This document shows positions 21,870-30,237 of a stretch of 64,000 nt of DNA, one piece after another. Within the stretch, counting starts at the first letter, position 1. Each line of letters begins with the position of its first letter. The position numbers and the translations under genes are program-made. The notes beneath the pieces are model-generated. The model worked only from the letters and a program-made list of their open reading frames with translations, made no database searches and had not been told where the DNA came from. Source of the stretch: Paenilisteria riparia FSL S10-1204 (lineage in GTDB: Bacteria; Bacillota; Bacilli; Lactobacillales; Listeriaceae); contig NZ_AODL01000021.1 of NCBI RefSeq assembly GCF_000525995.1, forward strand, positions 1 through 64,000, in the 5' to 3' direction.

Positions 21870-22289
21870 TTATTTATTATACCTATCAAACCAGGCGGCA
21901 AGTGCTTTCTCATCATCATTTCCGTCATAACGCGAAACTTCTTTACCATTTTCTATATAGAAAATCACTGGGACTGTTTTCACTTTCATGTCTTGCAAAA
22001 ATTGTTTCGTCTGTTCTTCCTTTTCTTTTCGTGCTGCGTCAGTATCAAAATAATCCAAGCGCATATCTTTATCCTTCAACACTGCATCTAGTGTTGGTTG
22101 GAACGCTTGGCAATCTGGGCAAGTCGGCCTCCCAATATACACAAAGCCATTATCTTTATTTTCCAATTTTGTTTGGAATTCCGCCAATGTTATTTTATCT
22201 AACTGTTTACTGTCTTCCATTTTACTCCCACCGCATGCAGTGAGTACAAGAATTAAACTAATCAAGCCTAACAAAAGGTACTTCTTCAT
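21870..22289 (-). CDS. Thioredoxin-like lipoprotein
   Basis: 139-residue exported protein with a lipoprotein signal peptide: MKKYLLLGLISLILVLTAC, lipobox LTAC with the cysteine near residue 19. The mature part is a thioredoxin fold with the redox motif RPTCPDCQAF (CPDC) and the cis-proline region KVKTVPVIFYIENG. It resembles the small bacteriocin-transport-accessory/thioredoxin-like group. It probably acts on disulfides at the outer membrane face. The substrate is unknown. It lies 15 bases after a GNAT gene in the same direction. Confidence 0.85.
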   Translation of the reverse strand: MKKYLLLGLISLILVLTACGGSKMEDSKQLDKITLAEFQTKLENKDNGFVYIGRPTCPDCQAFQPTLDAVLKDKDMRLDYFDTDAARKEKEEQTKQFLQDMKVKTVPVIFYIENGKEVSRYDGNDDEKALAAWFDRYNK

Positions 22290-22304
22290 ATATTTCTAGT
22301 CCCC

Positions 22305-22829
22305 TTACTTTCCTATTGATAATATTAGATGAATATCTAATGGCTCTAACTCAAACAAATAGGCATCCGGAGGTATCGCCAGATTCGCGCCTAATCGCAT
22401 ATAAAAATCAACCGTATTGCGAACTGGTGTCGCTGAAATATATAACTCGCTGGCCCCGAGTTCCATCGCCTCCTGTGAAGCAATATCGACAAGTCGTCTT
22501 CCTAGTCCTTGCTTCCGGTAACCATGACTTACATAAAGCATGTCTAACTTCATCGTCTTACCATGAATAAGATAGCCTTCTAACGAGACAATGCCAACTA
22601 ATACATTATCATCAAACGCACCAATAATAACACCTTCCCCATCAAAAACTGATTGCAAACGTTGCAAATAAAGTCCTAATTCACTTTCTAACCAACCATC
22701 AATATCATAAAATTCCCTTACCAGACGTAGTTCCTGATCGCGAACATAGTATACTTCTTCCACCAATTCTTTACGATCGATTTGCTTTAATTTCTCCAAT
22801 TCCTTACGTGCCAGCCATCTAAACTCCAT
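22305..22829 (-). CDS. GNAT family N-acetyltransferase
   Basis: About 174 residues. The acetyl-CoA loop is MLYVSHGYRKQGLGRRLVDIA (motif A, R-x-x-G-x-G-x-R/K), followed by ELGASELYISATPVRNTVDFYMRLG, the usual GNAT end. The acceptor substrate cannot be told from sequence. I start at the ATG at 22829, 9 bases after AAGGAG; an upstream in-frame TTG at 22850 lies before that ribosome site. Likely co-transcribed with the thioredoxin-like lipoprotein. A 14-bp palindrome lies just upstream. Confidence 0.8.
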   Translation of the reverse strand: MEFRWLARKELEKLKQIDRKELVEEVYYVRDQELRLVREFYDIDGWLESELGLYLQRLQSVFDGEGVIIGAFDDNVLVGIVSLEGYLIHGKTMKLDMLYVSHGYRKQGLGRRLVDIASQEAMELGASELYISATPVRNTVDFYMRLGANLAIPPDAYLFELEPLDIHLILSIGK

Positions 22830-22858
22830 CTGCCAACTCTCCTTTTTCAACGGTTTTA

Positions 22859-22872
22859 TCTAGTATACTAGA
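22859..22872. repeat. 14-bp perfect palindrome upstream of the GNAT gene
   Basis: TCTAGTATACTAGA is its own reverse complement. It contains TATACT, usable as a -10 box, about 30 bases before the GNAT start. It may be a promoter overlapped by an operator; no protein partner can be named. Confidence 0.4.
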
Positions 22873-23015
22873 CTCCCCATAAAAAGAAAAAAGCCGAAAA
22901 TTTTTTTGAAATCGTATTTCGCACTCCGTCTCATCCAATTTGGTGGCCCATCGTTTTTTTTTTAGTATCAATTTATATTTTTCAGTAACCATTTTCGCTA
23001 TAAAAAAGAAAATTA

Positions 23016-23990
23016 CTAGCCTAGCGAAATATCTGCTGAAAAAATACTATGTTCTTGCCCGGCCTCATCTTGTACAATTAAAATGCCTTCATCGGATATT
23101 CCTTTCACCGTTCCTCGAACTTCGCCGCGCAATGTTTTAGCAACAATCGTTTCATTAAATGGAATCGCGCGTTCTTCCCATAATAACTTAATTGGAGCAA
23201 AGCCTTGCTCTAAGAATAACTGATAGTATTTCTCTAATTGCTGTGCGATTTCACCAAACATGGTACCTCTGGAAACGAGCCCACCTGTCAGAATCGCAAG
23301 AGAGGTCGCTTTTTCACGGAGTTCTTCTGGGAATTCGGTCTGGTTGACATTGATACCTGTTCCGATGATAATCGCTCGGACTTGGTCAGCTTCTGCCTGC
23401 ATCTCTGTTAAAACACCGCATACTTTACGCTTATTAATGTATAAGTCGTTCGGCCACTTGATTTGAGGCACTAGACCCGTTACATTTTCGATAGCCTCAG
23501 CAATAGCAAGCGAAGCAATAAACGTGAACTGTGGTACTTGTTGCATCGGAATTTCTGGACGCAAAATAGTACTCATCCAAATCCCCGTTCCAGGCTGTGA
23601 ATCCCAAGGCCTTGCAAGACGTCCTTTACCAGCTTTTTGTTCATCTGCAATAACAACCGTTCCATCTGCTGCATCTTCACCGACGAGTTGATGTGCCACA
23701 AGCTGTGTCGAAGCAACTGTTTCGTGAAATGACAAATGTCTCCCAATAAAATTCGTCTTCGTACGAAAATAAAGCACTTCTTCCGTGAAGCCCTCATCTG
23801 TCGGTTGAATCGCATATCCGCTTCCTCGTTTCGCTTGAATCTCAAAACCAACTTTCTTCAGTTCTTCCATGTGTTTCCAAACAGCTGTACGACTGCAATG
23901 TAAAGCATCCGCAATCTCTTGCCCAGAAACTAAGCGCCCATCTGCCGCACGAAAAACGTCTAATAACTGACGTCGATTAGTTGATAACAT
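23016..23990 (-). CDS. birA: Biotin operon repressor / biotin-protein ligase
   Basis: Bifunctional BirA of 324 residues. The N-terminal winged helix (LLDVFRAADGRLVSGQEIADALHCSRTAVWKHMEEL) should bind biotin operators. The ligase domain has the biotinyl-AMP loop GKGRLARPWDSQPG, then WPNDLYINKRKVCGVL and IGTGINVNQTEFP. It activates biotin and attaches it to carboxylases. The start overlaps the end of cca by 14 bases, so the two are co-translated. Confidence 0.94.
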   Translation of the reverse strand: MLSTNRRQLLDVFRAADGRLVSGQEIADALHCSRTAVWKHMEELKKVGFEIQAKRGSGYAIQPTDEGFTEEVLYFRTKTNFIGRHLSFHETVASTQLVAHQLVGEDAADGTVVIADEQKAGKGRLARPWDSQPGTGIWMSTILRPEIPMQQVPQFTFIASLAIAEAIENVTGLVPQIKWPNDLYINKRKVCGVLTEMQAEADQVRAIIIGTGINVNQTEFPEELREKATSLAILTGGLVSRGTMFGEIAQQLEKYYQLFLEQGFAPIKLLWEERAIPFNETIVAKTLRGEVRGTVKGISDEGILIVQDEAGQEHSIFSADISLG

Positions 23991-25152
23991 GTTTCACCCA
24001 CCCTTTAATTTCTTCCTGGTTATTCGCAATGTCGCCCTCGATAATGGCTTGGTCTAACCGCGCAAGTAGTTCCTTTAGCCAAGGACCACCTGTCTTACTT
24101 GTCCAAGCCATCACATCATTTCCACTTGCTTGCACATCATTTCGCGACTGAATCGGTAATGCCAAAAAACGTGCTCGTAAAGCTTCCCACTGGCTTTTTC
24201 CAGTTCGCACATACTGACCATAATCTATAAGCCGCACCGTTTCTAACCCAGTAGAGAACAGTTCGTAGTCGCTCCATTCTATTTTTTCCACATTATCCAT
24301 TGCTTTGGTGACATCGCGTATTAATTTATTCGGTAACTTCCACGCGCGTAATAAAGAGGTGATATTTTCTGGTTCTAACGCCAAAACAAGTACAAACCAA
24401 ATCACCGTTTCCTCTTGTAAATCCTCTAAATGCCATTTTTGCAAGGCTTCTACGGCCGACGCTTTCTCTTGAAAACCTGGTAAAAAAGGGAGCATATCCA
24501 ATTCAGCTAGCAGTTTCAATCCTTCTTTTACCGCTTGGCCTTTCATTAATTTCACCAATTCTACAGCGATGCGCTCAACTGCAATGTTTTCTAATAAGGC
24601 ACGGTTTTGCTGCATCGCCGCGTATGTATCTACTTCTAACTGAAATTGCAATTGACTCACAAAACGAACACCTCGCATCATTCGCAAAGCATCTTCATTA
24701 AATCGTTCCCATGGTTTGCCGACTGCGCGTATTTGTCGCTTCCTCATATCCTCTTGCCCACCAAACGGATCAATAAAATGACCGTCTAACCCCATCGCAA
24801 TCGCATTCATCGTAAAGTCACGGCGTTCCAAATCTTTTTCCAAAGAACGAATAAAAGTCACTTCGTCTGGACGCCGGAAATCCGCGTAGGTGCCTTCGGT
24901 TCGGAACGTTGTAATTTCATATATTTCGCCCGCTTCTAGCACCGAGACCGTTCCATGTTCAATCCCTGTATCAAACGTTCGCGTAAATATTTGCTTCACT
25001 TCTTCTGGAAACGCGCTTGTCGCAATATCAATGTCTGCAACATCACGTCCCAGAATCACATCACGAACAGAGCCACCTACAAAATAAGCCTCAAACCCCG
25101 CCTGTTCTAGCTTTTCTAAAACAGGCACGGCCTTTCTAAAAATTTCTTTCAT
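23977..25152 (-). CDS. cca: CCA tRNA nucleotidyltransferase
   Basis: Class II nucleotidyltransferase of 391 residues that adds CCA to tRNA 3' ends. The active-site block is FVGGSVRDVILGRDVADIDIATSA with the paired aspartates. RRDFTMNAIAMG and the arginine helix FNEDALRMMRGVRFVSQL are the nucleotide-selecting parts. It is the longer Bacillus-type enzyme. It comes 8 bases after mgsA and runs into birA. Confidence 0.94.
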   Translation of the reverse strand: MKEIFRKAVPVLEKLEQAGFEAYFVGGSVRDVILGRDVADIDIATSAFPEEVKQIFTRTFDTGIEHGTVSVLEAGEIYEITTFRTEGTYADFRRPDEVTFIRSLEKDLERRDFTMNAIAMGLDGHFIDPFGGQEDMRKRQIRAVGKPWERFNEDALRMMRGVRFVSQLQFQLEVDTYAAMQQNRALLENIAVERIAVELVKLMKGQAVKEGLKLLAELDMLPFLPGFQEKASAVEALQKWHLEDLQEETVIWFVLVLALEPENITSLLRAWKLPNKLIRDVTKAMDNVEKIEWSDYELFSTGLETVRLIDYGQYVRTGKSQWEALRARFLALPIQSRNDVQASGNDVMAWTSKTGGPWLKELLARLDQAIIEGDIANNQEEIKGWVKHVIN

Positions 25153-25160
25153 TATGTCTC

Positions 25161-25565
25161 CTATTCCTCATTCCGTCGTAAATCGCGCCAATCTAAAAAG
25201 CCTTCCTGTAAGCCACGTAACAGTACTTCTGCTGTCCCAATGTTTGTAGCTAACGGGATTTCATAAACATCGCATAACCGAATTAGCGCCGTCACATCTG
25301 GTTCATGTGGCTGAGCTGCAAGTGGATCGCGTAAGAAAATAATTAAATCCATCTTATTTTCAGAAATGCGGGAACCAATTTGCTGATCACCGCCAAGTGG
25401 ACCCGACTGGAAACGGTGCACTGAAAGACCTGTTGCTTCCATAATCCGTTTTCCAGTTGTCCCTGTTGCAAATAATGCATGTGGCTCCAAAATAAGTTTG
25501 TAGGCAAGCGTTAACTCCACCATTAATTCTTTTTTACGATCGTGTGCGATTAAGGCAATGTTCAT
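25161..25565 (-). CDS. mgsA: Methylglyoxal synthase
   Basis: 134-residue enzyme converting dihydroxyacetone phosphate to methylglyoxal and phosphate, a bypass of lower glycolysis when phosphate is short. Visible blocks are [15 protein letters not shown], the phosphate loop [23 protein letters not shown] and [14 protein letters not shown], with the catalytic aspartates. It lies between dapB (16 bases) and cca (8 bases), without the bacillithiol genes found here in B. subtilis. Confidence 0.95.
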   Translation of the reverse strand: MNIALIAHDRKKELMVELTLAYKLILEPHALFATGTTGKRIMEATGLSVHRFQSGPLGGDQQIGSRISENKMDLIIFLRDPLAAQPHEPDVTALIRLCDVYEIPLATNIGTAEVLLRGLQEGFLDWRDLRRNEE

Positions 25566-25581
25566 GTATTTCCACTCCTCA

Positions 25582-26370
25582 TCAAATTAAATTTTCTAAA
25601 CCGTAAACCAGTGTGTCTAGTTCTTTTGTTTGACGAATCGAAAAAGCGACGCCAGACATGAAGGAAATTCGATCATAAGAATCATGGCGAATCGTTAAGC
25701 CTTGCCCTTCTGCGCCGAATTGCACTTGTTGATGCGCGATTAAACCTGGCAAGCGAACGCTGTGAATACGCATGCCTTCATAGTCTGCACCACGCGCTCC
25801 TTTCATTGTTTCTTCTTCCTGCGCAGCACCTTGTTGTTTCGGATTACGAACTTCCGCCATCATTTCCGCGGTTTTCACTGCTGTACCGCTTGGTGCGTCT
25901 AACTTATTGTCATGATGTAACTCGATAATTTCCACATCTGGAAAATATTTCGCAGCCTTTTGTGCAAATTGCATCATTAACACCGCCCCAACGGCAAAAT
26001 TAGGCGCAATAATCGCTCCGATTTTTTTAGATGCGGCCAGTTCCGTTAATTCAAAGATTTGTTCTGGTGTAAAGCCTGTCGTTCCAACTACCGGACTCAC
26101 GCCATGCATTAAAACAGTTTTTGTGTTGGAATAGCCTACTTTTGGTGTTGTAAAATCAACGACAGCATCGACTTTCACACTCGTTAATAACTGCTCTAAA
26201 TCATCGAAAACTGGTACGTCAAGCGTTGCAAATTCAGTGATTTCACGTATGTTTTTTTCTTTTGGTGCATGATCTAAAACTGCCACTAATTCCAAGTCTG
26301 CTTCGCGGAGGACTGTCTTTACGACCTCATGCCCCATTCTACCTTTAAAACCTAGTACTGCTACCTTCAT
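25582..26370 (-). CDS. dapB: 4-hydroxy-tetrahydrodipicolinate reductase
   Basis: Second committed enzyme of lysine and meso-diaminopimelate synthesis, so needed for peptidoglycan. About 262 residues. The NAD(P) loop is [14 protein letters not shown]; the catalytic [15 protein letters not shown] is diagnostic. I use the second of two adjacent ATGs (26370), 7 bases after AAGGAGG; the open frame continues to 26394. The start overlaps the ypjD stop by 1 base. Confidence 0.95.
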   Translation of the reverse strand: MKVAVLGFKGRMGHEVVKTVLREADLELVAVLDHAPKEKNIREITEFATLDVPVFDDLEQLLTSVKVDAVVDFTTPKVGYSNTKTVLMHGVSPVVGTTGFTPEQIFELTELAASKKIGAIIAPNFAVGAVLMMQFAQKAAKYFPDVEIIELHHDNKLDAPSGTAVKTAEMMAEVRNPKQQGAAQEEETMKGARGADYEGMRIHSVRLPGLIAHQQVQFGAEGQGLTIRHDSYDRISFMSGVAFSIRQTKELDTLVYGLENLI

Positions 26371-26699
26371 CATTTGTCCTCCTTCTTGGTCCATCTATCG
26401 GCGTCACGTTCCTTAAATTTCTTCATGACAGCATCGTGGGCCTCTTCTAAGCTAATGTTTAGCGAGTTTGCCATACAAATTAGCACAAATAATACGTCTC
26501 CAAGTTCTGCGGCTACCGTATTTTCTGGTTCACTTGCTTTCTTTGGCTTTTCTCCGTAGTAATGATTAATTTCGCGGGCAAGTTCCCCGGTTTCTTCTGT
26601 CACGCGTGCCATCATTGCAAGTGGCGAAAAATAGCCTTCTTCAAACTGGCCAATCAGCGCGTCTACCTCATCTTGTAGTTGTTGCATCGTTTTTGCCAT
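26370..26699 (-). CDS. ypjD: MazG-like nucleotide pyrophosphohydrolase (YpjD)
   Basis: 109-residue all-helical protein of the MazG/dUTPase superfamily. The metal-binding E-x-x-E pattern is in [18 protein letters not shown], with the second acidic helix [16 protein letters not shown]. It probably removes pyrophosphate from non-standard or damaged nucleotides. It leads the ypjD-dapB-mgsA-cca-birA gene string, with AAAAGGAG before the ATG. Confidence 0.9.
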   Translation of the reverse strand: MAKTMQQLQDEVDALIGQFEEGYFSPLAMMARVTEETGELAREINHYYGEKPKKASEPENTVAAELGDVLFVLICMANSLNISLEEAHDAVMKKFKERDADRWTKKEDK

Positions 26700-26738
26700 G
26701 CTTTATTACGCTCCTTTTGTGGTAAACTGATATAAGGG

Positions 26739-26767
26739 TTGGTTACCCCATTTTGATTTCTTATAAT
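26739..26767 (+). promoter_or_regulatory. Promoter of the YitT-type gene
   Basis: Plus strand TTGGTT, 17-base spacer, TATAAT (26762-26767), about 50 bases before the start codon. It overlaps a divergent minus-strand promoter. Confidence 0.65.
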
Positions 26768-26768
26768 C

Positions 26769-26798
26769 ATTATAGCTAACAAACCATTGCTACGTCTA
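26769..26798 (-). promoter_or_regulatory. Promoter of ypjD-dapB-mgsA-cca-birA
   Basis: Minus strand TAGACG, 18-base spacer, TATAAT (26774-26769). The -10 box almost touches the plus-strand -10 box, so the two promoters would compete for polymerase. Confidence 0.5.
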
Positions 26799-26818
26799 TA
26801 AAAAAGGAGCGATGCGCT

Positions 26819-27685
26819 ATGTGGCGTGATGTCCGCATCAAAAATATTTTATTTATTCTACTCGGAACAACTATTTATGGATTCGGTCTTGTCAACTTTA
26901 ATATTGCCAATGACCTGGGAGAAGGTGGCTTAACAGGGATTACGCTCTTACTCCTACATTTCACTGGTATTGATCCAGCGTATTCTAATTTAGCACTCAA
27001 TATTCCGTTATTTTTTATTGGCTGGCGTATTCTTGGAAATCGGGCCCTGATTTACACGATTATTGGAACGGTTGGACTTTCTTTGTCTTTATGGATTTTT
27101 CAACGCGTACCTTATCAATTGGATTTGCATCAAGATTTATTGCTTGTCGCCTTATTTGCTGGTGGTTTCACCGGTATCGGGCTTGGTTTCGTGTTTCGAT
27201 ACGGTGGTACAACAGGCGGTAGTGACATTATTGCCCAAGTGCTAAACCGTAAAAAAGGGATTAGTATGGGGCGAACGCTTTTTGCAATTGATGCCGTGGT
27301 GCTTACACTATCGTTGTCCTATTTAGATGTTCGCCAGGTGATGTATACGCTCGTTGCCGTTTTTATCGGAGCACGTGTGATTGACTTTATGCAAGAAGGA
27401 GCTTATGCTGCTCGGGGTGCACTTATTATTTCTCCACATAATGACAAAATTACAGAACACGTTATGCTTGCGATGAATCGTGGTGTGACAGTGTTAGAGG
27501 GACGCGGTGGCTTTTCTAAAAACGACCAAGATGTCCTCTATATCGTCGTTGCTAAAAATGAAATTGTGCAATTGAAAAATATCGTCAATGCGATTGATCC
27601 CCATGCCTTTGTTTCTGTCTCAATTGTCCATGACGTTATGGGTGAAGGATTCACACTAGACGAGAATAAAAAACCGCTACTTTAG
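26819..27685 (+). CDS. YitT family membrane protein (DUF2179)
   Basis: 288 residues: an N-terminal membrane part with about five spans (for example ILFILLGTTIYGFGLVNFNIA and LLLVALFAGGFTGIGLGFVF) and a C-terminal soluble DUF2179 domain from about residue 200. The signature GGTTGGSDIIAQVLNRKKGISMG is typical of the YitT/YpjC group, which is implicated in transport but uncharacterised. AAGGAG precedes the ATG. The response-regulator gene follows after 12 bases, so read-through into the signalling genes is possible. Confidence 0.88.
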   Translation: MWRDVRIKNILFILLGTTIYGFGLVNFNIANDLGEGGLTGITLLLLHFTGIDPAYSNLALNIPLFFIGWRILGNRALIYTIIGTVGLSLSLWIFQRVPYQLDLHQDLLLVALFAGGFTGIGLGFVFRYGGTTGGSDIIAQVLNRKKGISMGRTLFAIDAVVLTLSLSYLDVRQVMYTLVAVFIGARVIDFMQEGAYAARGALIISPHNDKITEHVMLAMNRGVTVLEGRGGFSKNDQDVLYIVVAKNEIVQLKNIVNAIDPHAFVSVSIVHDVMGEGFTLDENKKPLL

Positions 27686-27697
27686 GGAGGGATTATA

Positions 27698-28393
27698 TTG
27701 GAAAAAATATTAATTATAGAAGATGATCCAAAAATTGCGACATTATTGCAAGATTATTTGCGCAGATACAATCTGGATGCCCATGTAACGACGGATTTTG
27801 ATGATGTAATGCCACTTTTTGAGAAGATGATGCCGCATCTTGTCTTGCTGGATATTAATTTGCCGAAGTATGACGGTTATTTTTGGTGTCGCAAAATTCG
27901 TGAACTCTCAACATGTCCGATTATATTTATCTCAGCTCGTGATGGAGAAATCGATCAAGTCATGGCACTGGAAAATGGGGCTGATGATTACATAACAAAG
28001 CCATTCTCTTACCAAGTCGTGATTGCTAAAGTACGTGCACAATTACGACGCGTGTACGGTGATTTCGCAAATCAATACCAAGAACCTGAATTTCATGAAG
28101 GCAATTTGTCTTTTTATCCTTTGAAATTCACGATTGAACGAAATGGGAAGTCACTGGAATTAAGCAAAAATGAGGCGAAGTTACTTGAAGTAATTTGGCG
28201 AACAGCGCCAAATGTCGCCAATCGTGACTTGCTTTATGAAGAAATTTGGGATGAAGTCACGTTTATTGATGATAACACGCTCAGTGTGAATGTCGCCCGA
28301 TTGCGTAAAAAACTACTAGACCTTGGTGTAAAAGATCCGATTAAATCGGTACGCGGCTATGGCTATCAGTGGGTCTACAAGGAGGAGTCTTGA
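27698..28393 (+). CDS. OmpR-family response regulator (BceR-like)
   Basis: 231 residues. The receiver domain has the acidic pair EDD at residues 8-10, the phosphorylated aspartate at residue 52 (VLLDINLP) and the lysine in ITKPFSYQ. The C-terminal winged helix contains ELSKNEAKLLEVIW and VNVARLRKKL. Translation starts at TTG (27698) after GGGAGG. The stop overlaps the kinase start (TGATG). With the kinase and ABC genes it fits a Bce-type antimicrobial-peptide response system. Confidence 0.92.
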   Translation: MEKILIIEDDPKIATLLQDYLRRYNLDAHVTTDFDDVMPLFEKMMPHLVLLDINLPKYDGYFWCRKIRELSTCPIIFISARDGEIDQVMALENGADDYITKPFSYQVVIAKVRAQLRRVYGDFANQYQEPEFHEGNLSFYPLKFTIERNGKSLELSKNEAKLLEVIWRTAPNVANRDLLYEEIWDEVTFIDDNTLSVNVARLRKKLLDLGVKDPIKSVRGYGYQWVYKEES

Positions 28394-29370
28394 TGCGTCT
28401 TTTTTTGAAAAGTCATATTTTCTTTTTTTGCTATTCGCCTTGGTACTCGCGCTATCCACAGTCGGTATTTTTTGGTTGGATGGTTTTCGCAATGGGATGT
28501 TGCTTCTTTACGTACTGTTTCTGTGGACGGTGCTTGCTATTCTTATTTTTAACGATTCGGTATGTGGGTTATCGCCGTATTTATAAGCGTCTTGAACATC
28601 CGGAACAAGTGGCCTCGGAGTTTCAACCCGACAAAGGCTCTGCTTTTAGTCAAGCGTTCGAATATTATTTAGCCAAGCAATACCAAGCCTACCAAATCGA
28701 TTTGCAAAAATGGCGTTCCAAAGATGCGGACAGAAATATCTTCATTAACCAGTGGGTACACCAAATGAAAACGCCCGTCTCCGTTATCGAGCTAATGACA
28801 CAAAATCAGTCTGACCCGACGTTACGTAGCATTCAAGAAGAAACCGATCGCATCAAACAAGGACTTGACACCGTGCTATATACACTTCGTTTGGAAACAT
28901 TTGAAAATGATTTCGTTGTCGAATACAGTGATTTGCGCACGCTTGTCACTGGAGCTGTCAATGAACATAAGCGTCTCTTTATTCGCCAACAACTCTATCC
29001 GAAAGTGACAATCGACGAAGACTTCCAATTCGAAACGGATAAGAAATGGTTCATTTTCATGCTCGGTCAACTGCTTACAAACGCTATTAAATATTCTCCT
29101 GAAAAAGGCAGTACAATTGAAATTAATGCCGTCTTGGAAGCGAAGTATTGCGCATTAACGGTTCGCGACAACGGCATCGGTATTGAAAAAGCGGACTTAC
29201 CACGCGTCTTACGTCCTTTCTTCACCGGTGAAAACGGGCGTAAATTTCAAGAGTCTACAGGTATGGGGCTTTTCCTCGTCTCTGAAATCTGTCAAAAACT
29301 TGGTTACAAGCTCTCTATCGAATCAGAAGTTGGTATCGGTACAACGGTTCTTATTCGCATACCAAAATAA
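28393..29370 (+). CDS. Intramembrane-sensing histidine kinase (BceS-like), two compensating frameshifts in this sequence
   Basis: Reconstructed kinase of about 325 residues. It starts MRLFLKSHIFF; two membrane spans then lie in another frame (LLFALVLALSTVGIFWLDG and MLLLYVLFLWTVLAILI) with only a few residues outside, the BceS type without a sensor domain. The H box is FINQWVHQMKTPVSVIELM, the N box LLTNAIKYSPEKG, and the G boxes DNGIGIEKADLP and GMGLFLVSEI. Adding one T to the T7 run at 28423-28429 and removing one from the T5 run at 28546-28550 makes one continuous frame. Without repair the region between reads as Cys/Phe-rich nonsense. Confidence 0.85.
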   Translation: MRLFLKSHIFFFCYSPWYSRYPQSVFFGWMVFAMGCCFFTYCFCGRCLLFLFLTIRYVGYRRIYKRLEHPEQVASEFQPDKGSAFSQAFEYYLAKQYQAYQIDLQKWRSKDADRNIFINQWVHQMKTPVSVIELMTQNQSDPTLRSIQEETDRIKQGLDTVLYTLRLETFENDFVVEYSDLRTLVTGAVNEHKRLFIRQQLYPKVTIDEDFQFETDKKWFIFMLGQLLTNAIKYSPEKGSTIEINAVLEAKYCALTVRDNGIGIEKADLPRVLRPFFTGENGRKFQESTGMGLFLVSEICQKLGYKLSIESEVGIGTTVLIRIPK

Positions 29371-29371
29371 A

Positions 29372-29387
29372 CTTACAAGAACGTAAG
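29372..29387. repeat. Small inverted repeat before the ABC genes
   Basis: CTTAC and GTAAG flank six bases, immediately after the kinase stop and about 80 bases before the ABC ATPase gene. This is where a response-regulator operator would be expected in Bce-type loci. It is short and could be chance. Confidence 0.3.
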
Positions 29388-29466
29388 ACTTTGTTGTCGT
29401 AATCAATACTTCCGATTTTCTATTTTTGCTACACTAATCTTAGTTAATAGAAAGGGAGGCCTACAT

Positions 29467-30237
29467 ATGGCGCTTTTAAAAGTAGAGAAAGTCAATAAAA
29501 TATATACTGGAAACGTGAATTATCAAGCGATTTCCAATTTGGATTTAACGGTTGAAAAAGGGGAATTTGTTGGTATCATGGGACCTTCTGGGAGTGGCAA
29601 AACAACGCTGTTAAACATGATTGCGACGATTGATCCTCCAACAAGCGGAAATGTCTTGATTCATGATGCGAACCCTTATTTGCTGAACTTCAACGATCTT
29701 GCTACATTTAGACGGAAAGAATTAGGATTTATTTTTCAGTCGTTTAATTTATTAGATACATTGACGGTCCGCGAAAATATTTTATTACCGTTAACGCTTG
29801 ATGGCACGCCACTTGCAGAGATGGACGCGCGGCTCGAAGTGATTGCAGAAAAGCTTGGTATTACGCCGATTTTGGCGAAACGCACCTATGAAATATCCGG
29901 TGGAGAATCGCAACGTACTGCGGTTGCACGCGCTGCGATTCACGATCCGAAGTTATTTTTAGCGGATGAACCGACAGGAAACTTAGATTCGAAAAATAGT
30001 ATGGAAGTGATGCAGCTACTTAGTCGTTTAAACCAAGAGGAAGAAGCGACAATATTGCTCGTCACGCATGATCCGCAAGCTGCTTCTTATTGTGATCGCG
30101 TCGTTTTCATTAAAGATGGTTCGCTTTATAATGAGATTTATTGTGGGGATAACACGGCTGTTTTTTATCAGCAAATTATGGATACGTTAACACTTCTAGG
30201 GGGAAAGCAACATGTCATTCCGCCAGTTCGTCATTAA
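29467..30237 (+). CDS. ABC transporter ATP-binding protein (BceA-like)
   Basis: 256-residue ATPase of the MacB/LolD-like group. Walker A is GPSGSGKTTLL, the Q loop FIFQSFNLLDTLTVREN, the signature SGGESQRTAVARA, and Walker B LFLADEPTGNLD. It pairs with the large permease next to it, whose start overlaps by 26 bases. With the upstream kinase pair it should form a detoxification and sensing complex for cell-wall-active peptides. A spacer of 96 bases separates it from the kinase gene, and GGGAGG precedes its ATG. Confidence 0.93.
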   Translation: MALLKVEKVNKIYTGNVNYQAISNLDLTVEKGEFVGIMGPSGSGKTTLLNMIATIDPPTSGNVLIHDANPYLLNFNDLATFRRKELGFIFQSFNLLDTLTVRENILLPLTLDGTPLAEMDARLEVIAEKLGITPILAKRTYEISGGESQRTAVARAAIHDPKLFLADEPTGNLDSKNSMEVMQLLSRLNQEEEATILLVTHDPQAASYCDRVVFIKDGSLYNEIYCGDNTAVFYQQIMDTLTLLGGKQHVIPPVRH

